Shown one piece after another: positions 1-8,545 of a DNA stretch of 64,000 nt. The notes under the pieces were generated by a model that saw only the letters and a list, made by a program, of their open reading frames with translations, had not been told where the DNA came from and ran no database searches. This DNA comes from Rhodoplanes serenus. GTDB lineage: Bacteria > Pseudomonadota > Alphaproteobacteria > Rhizobiales > Xanthobacteraceae. The position numbers and the translations under genes are program-made. The DNA lies in assembly GCA_009720755.1 (NCBI GenBank), contig WNKV01000002.1, positions 62,001 to 126,000 on the forward strand, given 5' to 3'. Positions within the stretch are counted from its first letter, which is position 1. Each line of letters begins with the position of its first letter.

Positions 1-368
1 TGATCGTCAACGGCGCTTTTCTCCAGGCCAAGCCGGCCGTGGTCGAGAATTTCGTCAAGATCTCGCAGCGCGCCTTCGCCCAGTGCGTCGCCGACTTCAC
101 GCCGTGCCTGAAGGCGCTGACCGAGGGCGTGTCGGGCCTCGACGAAGCCACCCAGCGGCGCCAGTGGGAGCGCATCAAGTGGCTGATGACCGATAGCTTC
201 ACCACCGAGAAGGGTCTCGGCTGGATCGACGGCGACCGGCTGAAGGCCGATTACGAGCTGGTGCAGACCTATATCGGCCTGGACAAGCCGTTCGATCCTG
301 CGAGCGTGTTCACCACCCGGTTCCTCGACCCCGCCGTGAAGATGGACGCCTCCAAGGTCAAGAACTGA
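1..368 (+). CDS. ABC transporter substrate-binding protein, NMT1/THI5-like (C-terminal end only)
   Basis: The reading frame is already open at the left edge (first full codon at base 3) and ends at TGA 366-368, so only about 121 C-terminal residues are visible. The pattern of an 'AVVENFVKISQRAF' helix followed by 'GLGWIDGDRLKADYELV' and 'FDPASVFTTRFLD' is what I know from the second lobe of periplasmic NMT1/THI5-type binding proteins, which deliver nitrate/sulfonate/pyrimidine-like or aromatic solutes to an ABC importer. Substrate cannot be told from this piece. The permease and ATPase would lie to the left, outside the window. No signal peptide can be seen because the N-terminus is missing. 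Confidence 0.7.
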   Translation, partial: IVNGAFLQAKPAVVENFVKISQRAFAQCVADFTPCLKALTEGVSGLDEATQRRQWERIKWLMTDSFTTEKGLGWIDGDRLKADYELVQTYIGLDKPFDPASVFTTRFLDPAVKMDASKVKN

Positions 369-491
369 CGGACCGGCCGGGGCGCCGGCGGGGGCGGACG
401 GCTGACGATAGGGCTTGCGGGCGCCGCAGATCCGCCCCAAGTGTCGTCGAAGACTGATCCGCTTCCGTGGGTCCGCCAGCAAGGCCGCGCC

Positions 492-1238
492 ATGCTCCGT
501 CTCGTCGTCTCCGGGCTCGTCGTTTCCCGGTCGTTTGCCGCCATGGCGTCGCGGCTGCGCCCCGTCGCCATGCTCGCCGCTGCTGTCGTCCTTTCGGCGG
601 GGCTGTCGCTCGCCGCGCTGTCGGCAGCAGGGCCGGCTGCCGCCCAGGCCACGGGCCAGACGCCGCCCCAGGCGCAGGCTGGCCGTGGTGGCGCCGACGC
701 CGTCACCCCGGTCGAGGAGTACGCCAAGCAGGTCGAGGAGCTGAAGAAGGGCTATCCCGATCTCGGCAAGCGCATCGAGGAATCGGCCCGCACCATCGAC
801 GAGATGAGCGATGTCGGCACCGCCCGCAAGGAGATCGAGGAGCTGCGCGCCGTCGTCGCCGGCCTGCTCGGCGCCGTCTCCGACAACGGCACGGTGTCGC
901 AGCTCGGCGCCAAGGCGCTGGCGCACGGCCGCGGCAAGCTGAAATCGATCGAGCAGGACGCCCGCTTCAAGCCGGAGGAGCGCGAGTTCCTGCTCGACCA
1001 GTGGCGCCGGCTGGTCGCCGAGACCGAGCGCGCCACCGAGGACCTGGAGAGCGCCCGCAAGGAGTTCGCCGATCTCCTGCGCACGCTCCAGACCCGCGAG
1101 GACTTCATCGACGAGCTGATGCAGGTGCGCCGCGCCACCGAGGCGTTGGCGGTGATGCGCAACCTCACCCGCGAGATCCGCGACGCCTCCAGCAAGCTGA
1201 AGTCCCTGATCGGGGGCCTCAAGCCGCCGGGAGTGTGA
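492..1238 (+). CDS. exported coiled-coil protein of unknown function
   Basis: I do not recognise a family. The protein has a hydrophobic stretch near the N-terminus ending in an alanine-rich 'AAGPAAAQA' that looks like a signal-peptidase site, then a long, charged, almost entirely helical region rich in E, K, R and L with heptad-like spacing (coiled coil) up to the end. ATG 492 is taken as start. GTG 441 (17 residues longer) and ATG 543 are alternatives, and none has a convincing Shine-Dalgarno sequence. It ends 3 bases before the next gene, so the two are probably co-transcribed. Likely periplasmic or membrane-anchored. Confidence 0.6.
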   Translation: MLRLVVSGLVVSRSFAAMASRLRPVAMLAAAVVLSAGLSLAALSAAGPAAAQATGQTPPQAQAGRGGADAVTPVEEYAKQVEELKKGYPDLGKRIEESARTIDEMSDVGTARKEIEELRAVVAGLLGAVSDNGTVSQLGAKALAHGRGKLKSIEQDARFKPEEREFLLDQWRRLVAETERATEDLESARKEFADLLRTLQTREDFIDELMQVRRATEALAVMRNLTREIRDASSKLKSLIGGLKPPGV

Positions 1239-1241
1239 GCG

Positions 1242-1622
1242 ATGCGCAAGGTCGTGCTCGCCGCCGGGGCTGCGGCGGCGCTGGCGCTCGGCGGCATCGC
1301 CGCCTGCAAGCTCGACGGCGGCGGCACCGGCTATGTGGAGATTCGCACCGTGCCGGTGACGCCGCCGCCCAGCATGACGCTGTTCCTCGGCGGCGCGAAG
1401 CTCGATCCGTTCAAGAAGGGCAGCGCCGTGCTGCGCCAGAGCGTCGGCACTCACAAGCTGGGCGTCGCCACCTCGGGCGATCCGATCCCGCTGTGCGAGC
1501 TGGTGGTGAAGAAGGACCGCATCACCACCGTCACGGTGTCGCTTTTGGAGCGGCCGCCGCGCTGCCAGTGCCGCGCCACGTCCGGCACCGACGCGGCCTC
1601 CAACAAGCGCTGCGAGGGGTGA
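1242..1622 (+). CDS. small putative lipoprotein
   Basis: A 126-residue protein whose N-terminus MRKVVLAAGAAAALALGGIAAC has two early positive charges, a hydrophobic core and a lipobox-like GIAAC, so the Cys at about residue 22 is a plausible lipidation site. The mature part has a beta-rich look, 'GYVEIRTVPVTPPPSMTLFLGG', and three late cysteines (CQC and C near the C-terminus). It starts 3 bases after the coiled-coil protein and probably shares its mRNA. The two may act together at the envelope. No family recognised. The convergent operon on the minus strand ends 36 bases downstream. Confidence 0.6.
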   Translation: MRKVVLAAGAAAALALGGIAACKLDGGGTGYVEIRTVPVTPPPSMTLFLGGAKLDPFKKGSAVLRQSVGTHKLGVATSGDPIPLCELVVKKDRITTVTVSLLERPPRCQCRATSGTDAASNKRCEG

Positions 1623-1658
1623 GGACCGGACGAGCCAGGCTCCCGGCCTTGCAATTCC

Positions 1659-2225
1659 TCACGCCGCCAGCGGTTCGGCCAGCGACAGGCCGGCGCGGGC
1701 CGCCGCCAGGTTGAGATCGGCGAACTTCTCCGGCGTCTCGCGGCGGATCGCCTCGGCGAGCGCCTCCGGCCCGCACAGGCCCGACAGCGCCACGAAGGCG
1801 CCGAGCGCCACCATGTTGGCGATGCGTGGGCTGCCGGTCGCCACCGCCCGCGCCGCGATTGGCAGCCGGTGCAGGCGTCCGCCCGCCGGCCCGGTGGCGA
1901 TGCTCTCGTCGACGAGGACGAGCGCATCCGGCTTGATCAGCCCGGCCGAGCGGTCGTAGCCGACCTGGTCGAGGGCGATCAGCACGTCGAGCCCGGTCAC
2001 CAGCGGGAAGTCCGACAGGTCCTCGGTGACCACCACGTCCGAGTGGCAGAAGCCGCCGCGCGAGGTCGGCTCGTAGCTCTGCGACTGCGAGGCGCGCCGC
2101 CCTTCGACCGCGAGCGCCTCGAACAGGATGCGGGCACCGAGGATGAGGCCCTGGCCGCCGCTGCCGGCGAGGCGGATCTCCAGCCGGTCGGCGGCCGGCC
2201 GGCCTTGTGGGGTGCTCCGGGTCAT
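1659..2225 (-). CDS. 2-oxoacid:ferredoxin oxidoreductase, gamma subunit (KorC-like)
   Basis: 188 residues. The N-terminal 'RLAGSGGQGLILGARILFEAL' followed by 'QSQSYEPTSRGGFCHSDVVVTED' is the signature of the gamma domain of pyruvate/2-oxoglutarate ferredoxin oxidoreductases, which helps bind CoA and completes the alpha-beta-gamma core. ATG 2225 overlaps the TGA of the beta gene by 4 bases (ATGA), indicating translational coupling. It is the last gene of the paaK-ior-kor operon. The substrate of the complex (2-oxoglutarate, a branched-chain or an aryl 2-oxoacid) cannot be read from this subunit. Confidence 0.85.
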   Translation of the reverse strand: MTRSTPQGRPAADRLEIRLAGSGGQGLILGARILFEALAVEGRRASQSQSYEPTSRGGFCHSDVVVTEDLSDFPLVTGLDVLIALDQVGYDRSAGLIKPDALVLVDESIATGPAGGRLHRLPIAARAVATGSPRIANMVALGAFVALSGLCGPEALAEAIRRETPEKFADLNLAAARAGLSLAEPLAA

Positions 2226-3067
2226 CGCTCTGTCTCTCCGCGCAGGGCTGCCGCATGGGCCCGCCAGCGCTCGCCGTACTCGGGCAGGTCGCGCTCGACG
2301 AACACGCCGGTCGGCAGCGCGTTCGGGCGGAACGGCTGGTCGGGCGCGTCGCGCCGCGCCTCCGGCCGCATGTCGGCCTTCTGGCTCAGGATCATCTCGG
2401 GGGCCTCGCCGAGATCGTTCTTGCGTCCGTAGATCTCGGTGCAGTCCGACATCACCTCGACGAAGGCGAAGCCGGGGTGGCGCAGCGCCCGGGCGATCAG
2501 GGTCTTCAGCGCCGGCGCCTGGCGGGTCACCTCGCGGCCGACGAAGCCGGCCCCGGCGGCGGCGGCGAGCGCGCAGGCGTCGAACACCGGCTCGATGGCG
2601 CCGGACGGCGTCGTCGAGGTCAGGCGGGTGGCCGCCGTGGTCGGCGACGCCTGGCCGCCGGTCATGCCGTAGACCTCGTTGTTGAGCATCAGGCAGGTGA
2701 TGTCGAGATTGCGCCGGGCGGCGTGGATCAGGTGGTTGCCGCCGATGGCGAGGCAGTCGCCGTCGCCGGTCACCACCACGACGGTGAGGTCTGGCCGCGC
2801 CAGCTTGAGCCCGGTCGCGAAGGCGAGCGGCCGGCCGTGGGTGGTATGGAACGTGTTGGCGTCGATGTAGCCGCCGACCCGGCCGGAGCAGCCGATCCCG
2901 CAGACGACGGCGAGCCGGTCCTTGTCGATGCCGCAGTCGTGGACGGCGGCGAGCAGCGCTCGCAGCGCGATCCCGTGGCCGCAGCCCGGGCACATGAAGT
3001 GCGGCATGGTGTCGAGCCGCAGATAGTCCTTGATGTCGAACGGCAGCGTTCGGGTGGCCTCAAGCAT
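2222..3067 (-). CDS. 2-oxoacid:ferredoxin oxidoreductase, beta subunit (KorB-like)
   Basis: 281 residues, the usual size for the thiamine-diphosphate-binding beta subunit. CPGCGH (residues 26-31), a second Cys-containing GIGCSGR (58-63), the ThDP/Mg motif GDGDCLAIGGNH (101-112) and NNEVYGMTGGQ (129-139) are all present, so one [4Fe-4S] cluster and ThDP are expected. The reaction is 2-oxoacid + CoA + 2 oxidised ferredoxin to acyl-CoA + CO2 + 2 reduced ferredoxin. The start overlaps the alpha gene's end by 8 bases and the end overlaps the gamma gene by 4 bases. Catalytically it looks complete. Confidence 0.9.
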   Translation of the reverse strand: MLEATRTLPFDIKDYLRLDTMPHFMCPGCGHGIALRALLAAVHDCGIDKDRLAVVCGIGCSGRVGGYIDANTFHTTHGRPLAFATGLKLARPDLTVVVVTGDGDCLAIGGNHLIHAARRNLDITCLMLNNEVYGMTGGQASPTTAATRLTSTTPSGAIEPVFDACALAAAAGAGFVGREVTRQAPALKTLIARALRHPGFAFVEVMSDCTEIYGRKNDLGEAPEMILSQKADMRPEARRDAPDQPFRPNALPTGVFVERDLPEYGERWRAHAAALRGETER

Positions 3068-4199
3068 GGCGGGCGAGCTCCCTCACGGCGGCGGCGATCT
3101 CGCCGGGCGTCATCGGCTCGCCGTCGATGCGGCCGAGCGGGCGGACCGGCGGCGCGCGCCCGATCACGCGCTGCACCTCGAGCACGAGCTGGCCGGCGTT
3201 CATCTCCGGCACCAGCACGGCGCGGGCCGTCTCGGCGGCGCGCAGCAGCGCCCGCTCCGGGAACGGCCACACGGTGACGGGGCGGAACAGCCCGGCCTTG
3301 ACGCCGTCGCGGCGCAGCTCGGTGACGGCGCGGCGGGCGGCGCGCGCCGTGATGCCGTAGGCGACGACCAGCACTTCGGCGTCCTCGGTGGCGAGCGTCT
3401 CGGTCTTCTCGATGCCAGCGAGATGCAGGTCGATCTTGCCGAGCAGGCGGCGCATCATGCGGTCGGCCACCGCCGGCGACTGGGTCGGGAAGCCGCTCTC
3501 CGCATGGGTCAGCCCGGTGGTGTGGACGCGGTGGCCATCGCCGGGCCGCGCCATCGCCGGCACCCCGTCGTCGTCGGCCGCGTAGGGCTGGAAGCCGCCC
3601 GCGCCGTTCGCCCACTTGCGGGCCGCGACCTTGACGGCCTCGGGCGGCGGAATGGCGACACTCTCCAGGAGCTGGGCGATCACCTGGTCGTACAGCACGG
3701 TGACCGGGGTCCGCAGCCGCTCGGCCAGATCGAAGGCGCGGATGGTCTCGGTGTAGATCTCCTGCACCGAGGCGGGCGCGAGGGCGACCACCGGGCGGTC
3801 GCCGTGGCTGCCGAAGCGGGCCTGCATCACGTCGCCCTGGGCCGGCCGCGTCGGCATGCCGGTCGACGGGCCGCCGCGCATCACGTCGATGACGACGCAG
3901 GGCACCTCGGTCATCGCGGCGTAGCCGATGTTCTCCTGCATCAGCGAGAAACCGGGGCCGGAGGTCGCCGTCATGGCGCGCATGCCGCCGAGCGAGGCGC
4001 CGATCACCGCCGCGATGGAGGCGATCTCGTCCTCCATCTGCACGAACACGCCGCCGGCGCGCGGCAGCGCGTGCGACATGTGCTCGGCGATCTCGGACGA
4101 CGGGGTGATCGGATAGCCGGCGAAGAAGCGGCAGCCGGCCGCTACCGCGGCGAGCGCGCAGGCATGGTTGCCGTGCAGAGCGGTGAGCCGTGCGGTCAT
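3060..4199 (-). CDS. 2-oxoacid:ferredoxin oxidoreductase, alpha subunit (KorA-like)
   Basis: 379 residues. N-terminal pyrimidine-binding domain with 'GCRFFAGYPITPSSEIAEHM' and 'VQMEDEIASIAAVIGASLGG', then 'TATSGPGFSLMQENIGYA', all hallmarks of the alpha subunit of KOR/VOR-type enzymes. The transketolase-C-like domain follows ('EVLVVAYGITARAARRAV' ... 'LFRPVTVWPFPE'). ATG 4199 overlaps the TGA of the preceding gene (ATGA at 4196-4199), which fixes the start. The alpha-beta-gamma set has no separate ferredoxin (delta) gene. A KorD-like ferredoxin is instead fused to the upstream gene product. Confidence 0.88.
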   Translation of the reverse strand: MTARLTALHGNHACALAAVAAGCRFFAGYPITPSSEIAEHMSHALPRAGGVFVQMEDEIASIAAVIGASLGGMRAMTATSGPGFSLMQENIGYAAMTEVPCVVIDVMRGGPSTGMPTRPAQGDVMQARFGSHGDRPVVALAPASVQEIYTETIRAFDLAERLRTPVTVLYDQVIAQLLESVAIPPPEAVKVAARKWANGAGGFQPYAADDDGVPAMARPGDGHRVHTTGLTHAESGFPTQSPAVADRMMRRLLGKIDLHLAGIEKTETLATEDAEVLVVAYGITARAARRAVTELRRDGVKAGLFRPVTVWPFPERALLRAAETARAVLVPEMNAGQLVLEVQRVIGRAPPVRPLGRIDGEPMTPGEIAAAVRELARHA

Positions 4200-5116
4200 G
4201 CCGGCACTCCTTCGTTGCGGACCGTGACGGCGAAGTCCGGGCACAGCCATTCGCACACCCGGCAGCCGGTGCAGGCCGAGGGCGTCGCCACCACGGCGAT
4301 CGGCCCGTCCATGGCGAGGCAGCGCTCCGGGCACAGCTTCACGCAGATGGCGCAGCCCTTGCACCAGGCCGGATCGATGGCGACGCTGATGTGGAGATCC
4401 GGCAGAGCGGCCAGCGGCGGTGACGCCACCGTCGCATCGGCCGTCCCGGGATCACCGATGTCGGTTCGTGGTGGCGTCCAGGCGCGGCCGGCGTCGAAGG
4501 CGCGGCGGTTGATCTCGGCGGTGCCCTTGGGGGCGATGGCCTCGACCACCGCATGCCAGTCGCCGACCGGATAGTCGAGCCAGGCGGAGAGGCGGCCGAG
4601 CAGCACCGTGTTGGCGGTGCGGGCGTCACCGAGCGCGGTGGCGATCTCGGTGGCGTCGAGGGCGCAGCCGTCGGCATGGCGGCCGACGATCTCGGCCGGG
4701 GTCTCGCGCGCATAGGCGGAGGGAGCGCCGGGCTTGCGGCTGCGGCACGCGAAGGGCGGCACGATGCGTCGGGTATCGGCGATGAACACGCCGCGGCCCG
4801 GGCGCAGGTGATCGAGCCAGCGCAGCCCCTCGGCCCATTCGAGCGCGATCAGCACGTCGGCCTCGCCCTTGGCGATGGTGGGCGACCACACCTTGGGGGC
4901 GAAGCGGACGTGGCTGAACACGATGCCGCCCCGCTTGGCCATGCCGTGAACCTCGCTCTGCTTGACCTCGAAGCCGCGCCGCTGCGCCAGCAGCGCGAGC
5001 GCCTTGGAGATCATCAGAACGCCCTGGCCGCCGACGCCGACCACCAGGATGTTGAGGCCGGTCTCGACGCAACGCGGGGCCGGGGCGAAATCGTCGTTGG
5101 GGAGCGGACGCATCAC
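4196..5116 (-). CDS. iorB: indolepyruvate:ferredoxin oxidoreductase beta subunit fused to a 2[4Fe-4S] ferredoxin
   Basis: 306 residues. Residues about 20-215 are the IorB/gamma domain: 'ILVVGVGGQGVLMISKAL' and 'EVHGMAKRGGIVFSHVRF'. After a linker (about 216-245) comes a ferredoxin with two complete CxxCxxCxxxCP sets (C252, C255, C258, C262 and C282, C285, C288, C292). Wording such as CKGCAICVKLCP and CRVCEWLCPDFA resembles KorD/PorD delta subunits, and the next gene is the KorA-like alpha subunit. So the fusion may serve both the IorA partner upstream and the Kor trio downstream (inference). The start is GTG 5116 or ATG 5113. The gene begins 9 bases after iorA. Confidence 0.85.
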   Translation of the reverse strand: MMRPLPNDDFAPAPRCVETGLNILVVGVGGQGVLMISKALALLAQRRGFEVKQSEVHGMAKRGGIVFSHVRFAPKVWSPTIAKGEADVLIALEWAEGLRWLDHLRPGRGVFIADTRRIVPPFACRSRKPGAPSAYARETPAEIVGRHADGCALDATEIATALGDARTANTVLLGRLSAWLDYPVGDWHAVVEAIAPKGTAEINRRAFDAGRAWTPPRTDIGDPGTADATVASPPLAALPDLHISVAIDPAWCKGCAICVKLCPERCLAMDGPIAVVATPSACTGCRVCEWLCPDFAVTVRNEGVPA

Positions 5117-5125
5117 GTTGGTGCC

Positions 5126-6976
5126 TCACGCCGTGACGGGCTGGATGCAGTCGGTGGTGCAGACCTGCGCGCACAGGGTGCAGCCGATGCAGGTGGTGGC
5201 GTCGATCGCCACCTTGTGACGGCCCTCGAACAGCTCGCCCGACCAGGTGATCGAGGGACAGCCGAGGTTCATGCACGCCTGGCAGGCGATGCAGCCCTCC
5301 GGCCGCACCATCAGCGGGGCGCCCTTGATCTTCACCGGATCGAGCACGCAGGGCCGCTCGGCGATCACCACCGAGACGCCGCGCCAGGCGGTCGCCTCGC
5401 GCAATGTCTGCATCAGCCGGCCGACATCGTAGGGGTCGACCACCCGCACCCAGTCGATGCCGACGGCCCGGCACAGCGCCGCGTAATCGACCCTCGGGGC
5501 TGGCTCGCCGCGCAGCGTCCGCCCGGTGCCGGGATGGTCCTGGCCGCCGGTCATCGCGGTGATGTGGTTGTCGAGGATCACGACGGTGATGTCGGCCTTG
5601 TTGTAGACGGCGTCGATCAGCGGCGGGATGCCGGAGTGCAGGAAGGTCGAGTCGCCGATGGTGGCGACGACGGGCTTCTCGGCGCCCGCCTTGGCCATGC
5701 CGATGGCGTTGCCGATGCTCGCTCCCATGCACACGCAGGTGTCCATGGAGCGCAGCGGATCGATGGCCGCCAGGGTGTAGCAGCCGATATCGCCGGCCAC
5801 ATGCGCCCCGATGCTGCGCAGCGCCAGGAAGCTCGCGGTGTGCGGGCAGCCCGAGCACAGCACCGGCGGCCGCGCCATCGGGGCGATGGCGGCCGGCGGC
5901 ACTGGCCCCGGCGGCGCCATCAGGCCGGCCTTGGCGAGCCCTTCGCGCAAGAGCTCGACCGACAGCTCACCGAGCCGCGGGAACAGGCTCTTGCCCTCGC
6001 ACGGCAGGCCGAGGCCGCGGATCGCCTCCTCCAGCGCCGGCTCCAGCTCCTCGACCACGATCAGCCGGTCGACGGTCGCCGCGAAGGCGCGGATCGCCTC
6101 GGCGGCCAGCGGATAGCTGCCGGCGAGCTTGAGCACCGGCAGGTGCGGCGCCGCCTCCTTGACGTAGAGATAGCCGATGCCGGTCGTCACGATGCCGCAG
6201 CGCCCGCCGGCCGCGCCCTCCGGCGTGCTGCCGTCGCCGTCGCCGTCGTCGCGCAGCGTCAGCGGCGTCTCGGAGAACCAGCGGGCCAGCGCCGCCTCGC
6301 GGGCGATCACCTTGGGGTGCAGCCGGCGCGCATTGGCCGGGATCGTCACGGTGCGGGTGTGGTCGCCGACGAAGCCGCGCGATGGCGGCACCGTGCGGGC
6401 GCCAACCCGGACGACGCTGCGGGTGTGCGACAGCCGCGTGGTGCCGCGCAGGATCACCGGCGTCTCGAACTCCTCGCTCAGCGCGAACGCGACCTTGGTG
6501 TACTCCAGCGCCTCCTGGGCATCGGCCGGCTCCAGGATCGGCACGCCGGCCAGCTTGGCGAACAGGCGGGTGTCCTGCTCGTTCTGCGACGAGTGGATGC
6601 CGGGGTCGTCGCACACGACGATCACCAGGCCGCCATGGGCGCCGATATAGGACATGCTCATCAGCGAGTCGGACGCCACATTGAGTCCGACATGCTTCAT
6701 CGCGGCGAGCGCGCGGACGCCCGCGAAGGACGCCCCGATGGCGGTGTCGAGCGCCACCTTCTCGTTGACCGACCACTGCGCCGTCACCTCGGCCGGATCG
6801 TAGTCGGCGAAGCTCTCCAGAATCTCGGTCGACGGCGTGCCCGGATAGGCGGCGGCGACCCGCACGCCGGCCTCCCAGGCGCCGCGCGTGATGGCCTCGT
6901 TGCCGGTCAGCGGCAGCGCCTCGGTGGTGATGGTCCGGCCGGTCCGGGAGACGGCCTCCAGCGTTTCGGCAGTCAC
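5126..6976 (-). CDS. iorA: indolepyruvate (arylpyruvate):ferredoxin oxidoreductase alpha subunit
   Basis: 616 residues, normal for IorA. 'LTGNEAITRGAWEAGVRVA' with 'AYPGTPSTEILESFA' form the N-terminal domain. 'CSGCPHTASF' and 'GDIGCYTLAAIDPL' precede the ThDP motif GDSTFLHSGIPPLIDAVYN with 'DNHITAMTGGQDHPG'. A ferredoxin-like tail (about residues 561-616) carries CIACQACMNLGCP and CIGCTLCAQVC. It oxidatively decarboxylates aryl pyruvates from Phe, Tyr or Trp to arylacetyl-CoA, reducing ferredoxin. The GTG start at 6976 is supported by a strong AGGAGGGGAG ribosome site. PaaK upstream fits the same arylacetyl-CoA product. Confidence 0.92.
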   Translation of the reverse strand: MTAETLEAVSRTGRTITTEALPLTGNEAITRGAWEAGVRVAAAYPGTPSTEILESFADYDPAEVTAQWSVNEKVALDTAIGASFAGVRALAAMKHVGLNVASDSLMSMSYIGAHGGLVIVVCDDPGIHSSQNEQDTRLFAKLAGVPILEPADAQEALEYTKVAFALSEEFETPVILRGTTRLSHTRSVVRVGARTVPPSRGFVGDHTRTVTIPANARRLHPKVIAREAALARWFSETPLTLRDDGDGDGSTPEGAAGGRCGIVTTGIGYLYVKEAAPHLPVLKLAGSYPLAAEAIRAFAATVDRLIVVEELEPALEEAIRGLGLPCEGKSLFPRLGELSVELLREGLAKAGLMAPPGPVPPAAIAPMARPPVLCSGCPHTASFLALRSIGAHVAGDIGCYTLAAIDPLRSMDTCVCMGASIGNAIGMAKAGAEKPVVATIGDSTFLHSGIPPLIDAVYNKADITVVILDNHITAMTGGQDHPGTGRTLRGEPAPRVDYAALCRAVGIDWVRVVDPYDVGRLMQTLREATAWRGVSVVIAERPCVLDPVKIKGAPLMVRPEGCIACQACMNLGCPSITWSGELFEGRHKVAIDATTCIGCTLCAQVCTTDCIQPVTA

Positions 6977-7210
6977 GTTCGTCTCCCCTCCTGGCCCCTT
7001 TGGGCCGGCTTCGTCGCGCTTCGCGGCACGCCCGTCATTCCGGGCTGTCGCAGTGCCGGCGCCGAATCGGTCCGCACGGGCGTCCGCCCAAGCGGCCGGT
7101 TGCCCAATTCAGATCGGCGGATCGACCGCAGGGGGCGCGGTCAGGTATCCGGCGCGCACTCTGGTGCGTCTCGTCCGCGCCGGTGTTGAGAAAGGTCAAA
7201 CCGATGCGGC

Positions 7211-8545
7211 TCAGCTCGTCTTGTGGCGCTCGTCCTTCACCCGCACCGCCTTGCCCTGGGAGCGCGGCACCTCGCCGGGCAGCATGGCGGCGACGCGGCA
7301 GCTGATTCCGATGGTCGACTTGATGCGGTGCTGGACGTCGCGGGCGATGCGGGCGCGGGCCGCGTCGTCGCGCGGCGCGTCCGGCGCGATCTCGACCTCG
7401 ACCGCCATCTGATCGAGCGCCTGCTCGCGCGTCAGCACGATCTGATAATGCGGCGCGATGCCGGGCAGGCCGACCAGCACCGACTCGACCTGCGACGGGT
7501 ACACGTTGATGCCGCGGATGATCATCATGTCGTCGTCGCGCCCGGTGACCCGCATGATCCGCACATGAGAACGGCCGCAGGCGCACGGCTCGTCGGTCAG
7601 GCGGGTGATGTCGCGGGTGCGGTAGCGCACCATCGGCAGTGCGACCTTCGAGAGCGTCGTGATCACGAGCTCGCCGGTCTCGCCGAGCGGCAGCGGCTCG
7701 AGTGTCTTGGGATCGACCACCTCGAACAGGAAATGATCCTCCCAGCCATGCAGGCCGGCCTGCTCGGTGCACTCGCAGGCGACGCCCGGACCGAGAATCT
7801 CGGACAGCCCGTAGATGTCGATGGCCTGGAGGCCGAGCCGTGTCTGGAGCTCGTGGCGCATCGCCTCGCTCCACGGCTCGGCGCCGAACACGCCGACCCG
7901 CAGGGCGAGGGCACCGCGCGGAATCCCGCTCGCCTCCGCCACCTCGGCGATGTTGAGGGCATAGGAGGGCGTGCAGCACAGGACGTTGGCGCCGAAGTCG
8001 CGCATCAGGGTCACCTGCCGCTCGGTCATGCCGCCGGAGACCGGGACCACCATGCAGCCCAGCGTCTCGGCCCCGTAATGGGCGCCGAGCCCGCCGGTGA
8101 ACAGGCCGTACCCGTAGGCGATATGGACGATGTCGCGGCGCGTCACCCCGGCGCCGACCAGCGAGCGCGCCATCAGGTCGGCCCAGACCCGGATATCGGC
8201 GGCCGTGTAGCCGACCACGATCGGCTTGCCGGTGGTGCCCGACGAGGCATGCACACGGACGATCTCGTCGCGCGGCACCGCGAACAGGTCGAACGGGTAG
8301 TTGTCGCGGAGGTCCGCCTTGCCGGTGAACGGGAAGTGGCGGATGTCGGCGAGAGTCTTCAGGTGGTCGGGCGTCACGCCGGTCTCGGCGAAGCGCCGGC
8401 GCATGTGGGGGACGTTGTCGTAAGCGTGCCGCAGCGTCTTCCTCAGGCGGGCGAGCTGGAGGTCGGCGAGATCGCGCCGCGGCATCGTCTCGGCTTGTGG
8501 ATCGTAGAGCGGCGCCGTGGCGCGGCGGGCGGCCTGCCGGTTCAT
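7211..8545 (-). CDS. paaK: phenylacetate-CoA ligase
   Basis: 444 residues, typical of PaaK. Contains the P-loop-like AMP-binding motif SSGTTGKP (101-108), 'YGLSEILGPGVACEC', 'GETGELVITTL', 'MVRYRTRDIT' and the C-terminal 'GRDDDMMIIRGINVYPSQVE' with the late catalytic lysine region 'PRSQGKAVRV'. It activates phenylacetate or a related arylacetate with ATP and CoA. It is the first gene of the minus-strand operon, separated from iorA by 234 bases in which I see no gene. No aerobic paaABCDE genes are nearby, so a role in 2-oxoacid/anaerobic arylacetate metabolism is more likely than aerobic phenylacetate ring attack (inference). Confidence 0.92.
   Translation of the reverse strand: MNRQAARRATAPLYDPQAETMPRRDLADLQLARLRKTLRHAYDNVPHMRRRFAETGVTPDHLKTLADIRHFPFTGKADLRDNYPFDLFAVPRDEIVRVHASSGTTGKPIVVGYTAADIRVWADLMARSLVGAGVTRRDIVHIAYGYGLFTGGLGAHYGAETLGCMVVPVSGGMTERQVTLMRDFGANVLCCTPSYALNIAEVAEASGIPRGALALRVGVFGAEPWSEAMRHELQTRLGLQAIDIYGLSEILGPGVACECTEQAGLHGWEDHFLFEVVDPKTLEPLPLGETGELVITTLSKVALPMVRYRTRDITRLTDEPCACGRSHVRIMRVTGRDDDMMIIRGINVYPSQVESVLVGLPGIAPHYQIVLTREQALDQMAVEVEIAPDAPRDDAARARIARDVQHRIKSTIGISCRVAAMLPGEVPRSQGKAVRVKDERHKTS

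Noticed and set aside
4553-7189. 878-codon open frame on the plus strand opposite iorA/iorB
   Set aside because: It is antisense to well-supported Ior genes. The predicted protein is His/Gly/Arg/Ala-rich with no family features, as expected from high-GC shadow frames.
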